Below, piece by piece: positions 6,469 through 7,848 of a stretch of 7,848 nucleotides of DNA. Positions within the stretch are counted from its first letter, which is position 1; every line of letters starts with the position of its first letter. Both the position numbers and the translations under genes were made by a program. Under the pieces are notes generated by a model. That model did no database searches. It had not been told where the DNA came from and saw only the letters and a list, made by a program, of their open reading frames with translations. The stretch is taken from positions 1 through 7,848 of the forward strand of contig JAAZYJ010000057.1 in assembly GCA_014239715.1 (NCBI GenBank), written 5' to 3'. Source of the stretch: Flavobacteriales bacterium (GTDB lineage Bacteria > Bacteroidota > Bacteroidia > Flavobacteriales > Parvicellaceae).

Positions 6469-7311
6469 ATGAAAACTACCTTACACTACGTGGGCGAAAC
6501 TGCCTGCATTCATAATTATTTTCGCAAGTACAGATGCAATCCTCCTGTTCGGTTGGTTGTGTTATTCCTCATAATAGTATGGGCCGGGAAATTTCGTGCT
6601 CAACATATGGCAACGGAAGAGTGGTCATTGTATCAAGAGATTTCAGGTATTGAAATATATGCTAAGGTCGAAGATTGTCCAAGAAATGCCGGTTACGATA
6701 GGAGGAACGTATTTCTAAAATTTCATAATACTGAAGAACAAAATTGCTCGATCAGTTATCACATGGACCTGTATTATTCTGGAAAGTGTCAAACCTGTGA
6801 TGATGTTGACGAAGAGTATTCAGTTGCCATTTCAATGGCACCAGCTGAAATATTGCAGGGCGACTGTGATATGTCACATGTAGGATTGACATTGTTTGCG
6901 GGATGGTCGGAAAAGGGTGTCAAAGACGTTCACTTTTCGGGTTTTGAACTAACTGATCTTACGGTTTTAATTGAAGAAAAACCGGAGCAGAGCAACCAAA
7001 GTAAATTTTATAGCCTGGATCTTCATGACCTAAGAAGTACAATTACGTCCATGCGTGACAAAATAGCGGCTGCCAAAAAGGGTTCTGGAACACAAGATGA
7101 GATTGAAAAAAATAAACGGCACCAAAATGCCACTTCACAATTGATTTCGGCCATTGAGATCCTGATTATCAGAGATGCTGTAGCAGTAGAAAAAGATGAC
7201 CTGAAGGAACCGTTTATCATTACCGAGACCGAAGCAACGTATTTGTCGGAAAAGTCAATCGCTTATATAAATGGTCATCCCAATCGGATGTCAATTACAA
7301 ATTTAAAATAG
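6469..7311 (+). CDS. Exported or membrane-anchored protein of unrecognised family, cysteine-containing (280 aa)
   Basis: I do not recognise a named family. The N terminus is basic, then hydrophobic (VRLVVLFLIIVWAG, 27-40), ending KFRAQ, which fits a signal peptide cleaved near residue 45; the 26-residue n-region is unusually long. The next part (about 50-170) looks beta-rich: WSLYQEISGIEIYAKVEDC, VFLKFHN, ISYHMDLYYSG and VHFSGFELTDLTVLI, resembling small beta-sandwich proteins I have seen in Bacteroidota. It has cysteines at 70, 93, 107, 110 (CQTC) and 133. The last third (about 183-245) is charged and probably helical, with SMRDKIAAAKKGSGTQDEIEK. There is no lipobox and no recognisable type IX secretion tail, so periplasmic residence or membrane anchoring is likely. 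The ATG at 6469 is the only one upstream of the hydrophobic segment; there is no Shine-Dalgarno sequence. A CUB-domain gene starts 13 bp after its stop, so the two are probably cotranscribed. The coding call is strong; the function is unknown. Confidence 0.85.
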   Translation: MKTTLHYVGETACIHNYFRKYRCNPPVRLVVLFLIIVWAGKFRAQHMATEEWSLYQEISGIEIYAKVEDCPRNAGYDRRNVFLKFHNTEEQNCSISYHMDLYYSGKCQTCDDVDEEYSVAISMAPAEILQGDCDMSHVGLTLFAGWSEKGVKDVHFSGFELTDLTVLIEEKPEQSNQSKFYSLDLHDLRSTITSMRDKIAAAKKGSGTQDEIEKNKRHQNATSQLISAIEILIIRDAVAVEKDDLKEPFIITETEATYLSEKSIAYINGHPNRMSITNLK

Positions 7312-7324
7312 CTCGCTAACTGTT

Positions 7325-7848
7325 ATGAAATTAGTTTACAAGATATTCGTTTTGGTTTTCGCCTCTTTAATGCTTGGCCAATCGAATTACTCACAAGTAT
7401 ATAATATCACAACAGGCGGTACCATTAATACATGTGCCGGAACCTTTGTTGATCCGGGAGGAAGTGCGGGAAATTATGGCAACAATGATCTTTATGAAAT
7501 AACGTTCTGCTCACCCTTACCTCCGCCATTACAGATTATTGTTGACTTTACTTTTTGGGATGTTGAGGCCGGTGCCGATTACTTGTACATTTATGATGGA
7601 CCGACAACTGCTTCTCCTCTAATAATTGGAAGTCCTTTTTCAGCCATACCCCCGGGAACGGTTACGGGAACAAGTGGGTGCATAACTTTCGTATGGGATT
7701 CAGACGGAGCGAATCCATTTCCCGGTTGGGAGGCTACTATTTCTTGTGGATTTGCACCGGTTTCTTGTGTTGATTGCGATACTGCTGCTCTGATAGGCTC
7801 GTTGCCTCTGATCACGTCACAAACTACGTGCGAAAACTGTGATAATTA
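7325..7848 (+). CDS. Secreted CUB-domain protein (N-terminal 174 aa, 3' end beyond the window)
   Basis: The frame is open from the ATG at 7325 to the window end with no stop. Residues 1-24 form a signal peptide (MKLVYKIFVLVFASLMLG then QSNYSQ, cleavage probably before VYNI). Residues about 32-142 form a CUB domain: TINTCAGTFVDPGG at the start, YEITFCS, IIVDFTFWDVEAGADYLYIY at 71-90 followed by DG, SGCITFVWDSDG, and GWEATISC at the end. Cysteines at 37, 62, 119 and 141 can form the two usual CUB disulfides. The acidic residues Glu81, Asp85 and Asp125/Asp127 fit a calcium-binding CUB. Two CxxC pairs follow (148-151 and 169-172), leading into a region that is not visible. In Bacteroidota such proteins are often large surface or secreted adhesins or enzymes exported by type IX secretion; the C-terminal sorting signal would lie outside. 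It starts 13 bp after the preceding exported-protein gene. Confidence 0.88.
   Translation, partial: MKLVYKIFVLVFASLMLGQSNYSQVYNITTGGTINTCAGTFVDPGGSAGNYGNNDLYEITFCSPLPPPLQIIVDFTFWDVEAGADYLYIYDGPTTASPLIIGSPFSAIPPGTVTGTSGCITFVWDSDGANPFPGWEATISCGFAPVSCVDCDTAALIGSLPLITSQTTCENCDN

Noticed and set aside
7023..7220. Minus-strand open frame inside the exported-protein gene
   Set aside because: Antisense of the charged helical region; the plus frame has a signal sequence and an operon context.
7591..7815. Minus-strand open frame inside the CUB-domain gene
   Set aside because: The plus frame carries a signal peptide and a clear CUB domain; this is its Gly/Pro-rich complement.

Overview
The window looks like chromosomal DNA from a member of the Bacteroidota, perhaps a marine or environmental Flavobacteriales/Cryomorphaceae-like lineage. 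Four things point there. SecA is over 1100 residues long, with an enlarged preprotein-crosslinking region and a tail without a zinc-binding motif. The small DUF2795 protein has the form I know from this phylum. The putative promoters fit TTG-N19-TAnnTTTG, the Bacteroidota housekeeping pattern. Starts lack convincing Shine-Dalgarno sequences, as is usual in this phylum. The phylum is fairly secure; the order is a guess.

Layout: (1) 1-816, plus strand, is the 3' part of a YifB/ComM-type AAA ATPase whose start lies before the window. (2) It converges, with 36 bp between, on secA (853-4254, minus). (3) Three more minus-strand genes lie upstream of secA: a DUF2795 protein (4463-4684) closed by a clear intrinsic terminator, a PduO-type cob(I)alamin adenosyltransferase (4819-5367), and a class I SAM-dependent methyltransferase (5457-6239). 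(4) A 229-bp AT-rich divergent region follows. (5) Two plus-strand genes spaced 13 bp apart come next: an exported cysteine-containing protein of unrecognised family (6469-7311) and the 5' part of a secreted CUB-domain protein (7325 to beyond the window end).

How the genes work together: the left part is housekeeping (DNA branch migration during recombination/transformation, protein export, cofactor adenosylation). The minus-strand genes do not look like one tight operon, because a terminator separates DUF2795 from secA and candidate promoter elements precede each gene. The right-hand pair is an accessory envelope/extracellular module: both products carry N-terminal export signals, would use the Sec route, and contain several cysteines. 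It is the least explained part of the window. I see no CRISPR array, tRNA, rRNA, insertion sequence or prophage signature. No gene-free stretch exceeds 300 bases.
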